Shown here piece by piece: positions 7,272 through 9,318 of a stretch of DNA of 9,318 bases. The notes beneath the pieces are model-generated. The model saw nothing but the letters and a program-made list of their open reading frames with translations, was not told the origin of the DNA and did not search any database. A program made the position numbers and the translations under genes. Position 1 is the stretch's first letter. Each line of letters begins with the position of its first letter. The stretch comes from Alphaproteobacteria bacterium (GTDB lineage: Bacteria; Pseudomonadota; Alphaproteobacteria; Puniceispirillales; Puniceispirillaceae). Where the stretch lies: NCBI GenBank assembly GCA_011525265.1, contig WTHV01000132.1:1-9318 (forward strand), written 5' to 3'.

Positions 7272-8359
7272 GCTGAATAATTCTCAGCCCGTAATTTTGC
7301 ACGCAAATCGTCAATCACAACGGCTTTGCCGTCACGTTCAATATGCCAGAATGTCCAACCGTTACAGCTTGGCGCATCTTGCAATTGTGCCCCAAGCGTA
7401 TGGATTGTGCCTGCCATATCGCGGCCATTCTTTTTCTTGACTGCTTTTAGTGTCCCATCGGCACATACTTGTGCTGAGAAGCGTCTTTTTTGATCAAAAA
7501 TCTTATCACCAACAGAGATCCAGCCACGCTCAACCAGCGCCCCAAATGGCACACGCGGCTCAGCCTTTTTGGTTTTTGTATCAAGCAATTCTTGTTCTGC
7601 AACAGGCGATACTGCGGCGATACGCTTTGTGGCAACATCGACATAATTTTTATCTTGTTCAATACCGATGAAATGACGACCAAGCTTTTTCGCAACCGCG
7701 CCTGTTGTCCCTGTCCCAAAGAACGGATCAAGCACCACATCACCACGCTTTGTTGATGATAGGATAACACGCGCCAATAAATTTTCTGGCTTTTGTGTTG
7801 GGTGGGCTTTTTTGCCATCCTCACCTTTAATACGCTCAGCGCCTGTGCAAAGTGGCAATGTCCAATCTGAGCGCATCTGCAAGCCTTCATTCAAGGCCTT
7901 CATCGCCTCATAATTGAAGGTATATTTTGATGATTCTGATTTTGAGGCCCAGATTAATGTCTCATGGGCATTGGTAAAACGCCTGCCTCTGAAATTGGGC
8001 ATCGGGTTTGTTTTGCGCCAAATAATATCATTGAGCATCCAATAGCCCAAATCCTGTAGCTGAACGCCAAGACGGAACACATTATGATAAGAGCCAATCA
8101 CCCAAATCGCACCATCAGGCTTTAAGATACGCCGGCATTCGCTTAGCCATGCTTTGCACATCGCATCATAGGCGGCAAAACTATCAAACTGATCCCATGC
8201 ATCATCTACCGCATCAACCAAACTTTGATCAGGGCGGTGCAATGCGCCTGTTAATTGAAGATTATAAGGCGGATCAGCAAAAACGAGATCAACAGATTCA
8301 TCAGGCAGTTTTTTCAACTGCGCGATACAATCGCCATGGTAAATCACATCTGTTTTCAT
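7268..8359 (-). CDS. ccrM: Cell-cycle DNA adenine methyltransferase CcrM (GANTC specificity)
   Basis: Transfers methyl from S-adenosylmethionine to the adenine N6 of GANTC; in Alphaproteobacteria it remethylates the chromosome late in the cell cycle and tunes transcription. With the start at 8359 the protein is 363 residues. The catalytic motif DPPYN (29-33) precedes the SAM-binding DPFFGTGTTG (211-220), the beta-class motif order. GSYHNVFR, NPMPNFRGRRFTNAHETLIWASK, QMRSDWTLPLC and HPTQKPE are as in Caulobacter CcrM. The C-terminal region from about 268, including PRVPFG and SCNGWTFWH, is the extra domain (RAMA) that marks CcrM. The frame is open to a TTG at 8425 with an ATG at 8404. I prefer the ATG at 8359 because MKTDVIYHGDC matches the family start, AAGG lies 11 nt upstream, and the longer form would run through the putative promoter. 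No restriction partner is present, so it is an orphan methyltransferase. Confidence 0.96.
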   Translation of the reverse strand: MKTDVIYHGDCIAQLKKLPDESVDLVFADPPYNLQLTGALHRPDQSLVDAVDDAWDQFDSFAAYDAMCKAWLSECRRILKPDGAIWVIGSYHNVFRLGVQLQDLGYWMLNDIIWRKTNPMPNFRGRRFTNAHETLIWASKSESSKYTFNYEAMKALNEGLQMRSDWTLPLCTGAERIKGEDGKKAHPTQKPENLLARVILSSTKRGDVVLDPFFGTGTTGAVAKKLGRHFIGIEQDKNYVDVATKRIAAVSPVAEQELLDTKTKKAEPRVPFGALVERGWISVGDKIFDQKRRFSAQVCADGTLKAVKKKNGRDMAGTIHTLGAQLQDAPSCNGWTFWHIERDGKAVVIDDLRAKLRAENYSA

Positions 8360-8419
8360 TGCCCTAAAAGCCTTATCGTTCTGAATCCAGTTACCAAGAA
8401 ACATCAACGAATCACTATA

Positions 8420-8435
8420 AGTCAATGAATTGTTT
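8420..8435. promoter_or_regulatory. Degenerate second NrdR-like box upstream of ccrM
   Basis: AGTCAATGAATTGTTT matches the NrdR consensus acaCwAtATaTwGtgt at 11 of 16 positions. It starts exactly 31 bp from the strong box at 8451-8466, leaving a 15-bp gap, the usual pairing distance for NrdR boxes. On the minus strand TTGACT (8425-8420), a possible ccrM -35 element, overlaps its edge, so binding could block RNA polymerase; no clear -10 follows. Alone this site would not be convincing; the spacing carries it. Confidence 0.4.
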
Positions 8436-8450
8436 ATATTTTTTTACTTA

Positions 8451-8466
8451 ACACTAGATATAGTGT
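8451..8466. promoter_or_regulatory. Strong NrdR-like box (palindrome) upstream of ccrM
   Basis: ACACTAGATATAGTGT matches the published-type NrdR consensus acaCwAtATaTwGtgt at 15 of 16 positions; only the G at position 7 differs. It is the core of a perfect palindrome AACACTA-GATA-TAGTGTT (8450-8467). NrdR is the ATP/dATP-sensing repressor of ribonucleotide reductase genes. The only start codon in reach is that of ccrM, about 90 bp away on the minus strand. Another palindrome-binding repressor remains possible. Confidence 0.6.
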
Positions 8467-8511
8467 TTCATGAGTCTCAAAAGCCGCTTTATCTTGTAGT
8501 CATGAAATACT
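8462..8511. repeat. Long inverted repeat between rnhB and ccrM
   Basis: AGTGTTTCATGA (8462-8473) and TCATGAAATACT (8500-8511) are inverted copies matching at 11 of 12 positions, 26 bp apart. Each contains the palindrome TCATGA. A smaller inverted repeat, AAAGC-C-GCTTT (8480-8490), sits in the middle. The odd position is A.C in a minus-strand RNA but G.U in a plus-strand RNA. The left arm overlaps the strong NrdR-like box. No T-run follows on either strand, so it is not a terminator. Confidence 0.5.
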
Positions 8512-8575
8512 CTTCTGCCTCATCACAATAAACAAAGACATCATCGAGGGGGTGTGTCGCACAGTATTTTACTGC
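8512..8575. other. Remaining non-coding part of the rnhB-ccrM gap
   Basis: This completes the 216-bp gap 8360-8575. It holds a short inverted repeat CAGTA-TTT-TACTG (8562-8574) directly after the rnhB stop codon and an overlapping TGTG-TCG-CACA (8553-8563). Neither has a T-run on the minus strand, so no clear terminator for rnhB is visible and read-through into ccrM is possible. I see no RNA gene or convincing ORF here. Confidence 0.4.
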
Positions 8576-9280
8576 TTAAGACAGGCGTTTTTTAATAGGC
8601 GCAAAAGAGGTGCGGTGATGCTCACAAATGCCATGATGATCAAGTCCTTGCATATGCGCACGCGTGCCATAGCCTTGATTGCGATCCCATCCATAAAACG
8701 GATAGGCCTTATGCAATTCTGCCATGATGGCATCTCGTGTTTGTTTCGCAATGATGGAGGCAGCCGCAATTGACAGAACACGCCCATCACCTTTGATAAT
8801 CGCTGAGGCAGGATAGGATAAGGGTGGCAATAAATTACCATCTATAAAGATATGCGCGATCTGACACTGGCCTGTAGCGGCAAGATTAAGCGGGTCGGTT
8901 TTAAGAAGGCGCTGTGCAAGCCCCTCAACCGCGCGTCCCATCGCAAGAAAATTAGCCTGTAAAATACCATGCGTATCAATTTCTGCGACACTGGCCGTGG
9001 CAGATACGAAATCATGTATGCCGTCATCTTTTTGAGTGCGCAAATCGGTTTCAATAAGCGCACGTTTTTTTGCGCTTATCTTCTTGCTATCATTCAATGA
9101 TGAGGGGATAAGCGCGCGCTTATCTGGGCGAATCCAAAAGGCAGCCGCACAAACAGGCCCTGCCCAAGGCCCCCTGCCTGCCTCATCAACGCCAATCACA
9201 TAGCCCTTATCACACCATTGTGCTTCATAGGTAAAATCAGGGCCATCTGTGGCATCTGCGGCTTTATCTGATGTGGCCAT
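8576..9280 (-). CDS. rnhB: Ribonuclease HII
   Basis: Cleaves the RNA strand of RNA-DNA hybrids and incises at single ribonucleotides misincorporated into DNA, starting ribonucleotide excision repair. The 234-residue product carries the type II signature GVDEAGRGPWAGPV (30-43) with catalytic D32 and E33, LNDSKK (62-67), IDGN (D147), KGDGRVLSIAAASIIAKQTRD (D165; conserved R182-D183) and the NQGYGT segment. The D-E-D-D catalytic set is complete. It is some 15-20 residues longer at the N-terminus than short family members. The ATG at 9280 lacks a good Shine-Dalgarno, and the same frame stays open past the window edge, so the true start may be elsewhere; the catalytic core is unaffected. It lies upstream of ccrM on the same strand, separated by 216 bp with its own regulatory signals. 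Confidence 0.94.
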   Translation of the reverse strand: MATSDKAADATDGPDFTYEAQWCDKGYVIGVDEAGRGPWAGPVCAAAFWIRPDKRALIPSSLNDSKKISAKKRALIETDLRTQKDDGIHDFVSATASVAEIDTHGILQANFLAMGRAVEGLAQRLLKTDPLNLAATGQCQIAHIFIDGNLLPPLSYPASAIIKGDGRVLSIAAASIIAKQTRDAIMAELHKAYPFYGWDRNQGYGTRAHMQGLDHHGICEHHRTSFAPIKKRLS

Positions 9281-9318
9281 AAGCGCTATGATGGTTTGCG
9301 TGCTTGAATACCTTGTTC

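Larger units (their letters stand above)
8383..8476. promoter_or_regulatory. Three GANTC methylation sites in the ccrM upstream region
   Basis: GAATC at 8383-8387, GAATC at 8409-8413 and GAGTC at 8472-8476 are targets of the enzyme encoded just downstream. Caulobacter ccrM also carries GANTC sites near its promoter, thought to allow methylation feedback. By eye I count about 17 GANTC sites in the whole window, so three in 94 bp is dense, although glcB coding sequence has a similar cluster (4044-4099). Confidence 0.5.

Noticed and set aside
8448..8462. CtrA site (TTAA-N7-TTAA) upstream of ccrM
   Set aside because: A TTAA occurs at 8448-8451, but the sequence seven bases on is TATA; only a half site is present on either strand.
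8470..8531. Two nine-codon mini ORFs (8470-8499 and 8502-8531) on the plus strand
   Set aside because: Both are too short to judge, lack clear ribosome-binding sites and owe their ATGs to the TCATGA palindromes.
8553..8574. Terminator after rnhB
   Set aside because: Short inverted repeats are present but have stems of only 4-5 bp and no T-run on the minus strand.
242..9063. Open frames of 60-150 codons opposite or shifted within the main genes
   Set aside because: Each lies inside a gene with full family signatures, has no recognisable domain, and is explained as a shadow of the real coding frame.
9286..9318. Tail of an upstream minus-strand gene ending at TAG 9288-9286
   Set aside because: Only ten codons are visible before the window edge and no family can be recognised, so it cannot be told from a random open frame.

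Overview
The window reads as ordinary chromosome of an alphaproteobacterium with moderate to low GC. The main evidence is a full-length CcrM-type (GANTC) adenine methyltransferase with its C-terminal domain, next to an RNase HII gene, plus an alphaproteobacterial-looking tRNA-Gly(GCC) and malate synthase G. A marine, SAR116-like lineage would fit, but that is inference and not shown by the sequence. Every sizeable gene is intact. I see no insertion sequence, phage gene, CRISPR array or integrase.

Layout from left to right. Bases 1-65 are the 3' part of tRNA-Gly, followed by a hairpin terminator that looks bidirectional. gmhA (heptose isomerase) lies on the minus strand and converges on the tRNA. 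About 100 bp separates it from the divergent plus-strand run galU, pmm/pgm (manB/algC-type, TTG start), glcB (malate synthase G), apt and an Atg22/UMF1-like MFS transporter. galU-pmm and apt-MFS are closely spaced. pmm and glcB are separated by 120 bp containing two inverted repeats. The MFS gene ends tail to tail with ccrM, and their stop codons overlap by 4 bp. ccrM and, further right, rnhB are both on the minus strand, separated by a 216-bp non-coding stretch (8360-8575).

Functionally, gmhA, galU and pmm feed envelope polysaccharide: ADP-heptose, UDP-glucose, and mannose-1-P or glucose-1-P. glcB handles glyoxylate, apt salvages adenine, and ccrM with rnhB act in chromosome methylation and maintenance.

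The best lead is the ccrM upstream region. It holds a 16-bp palindrome (8451-8466) matching the NrdR box consensus at 15 of 16 positions. A weaker copy lies exactly 31 bp away (8420-8435), the usual spacing of paired NrdR boxes. Three GANTC sites (CcrM's own target) and an additional long inverted repeat sit in the same region. This suggests that the cell-cycle methyltransferase may be under the ribonucleotide-reductase regulator NrdR and methylation feedback. No stretch without a gene exceeds 300 bases.
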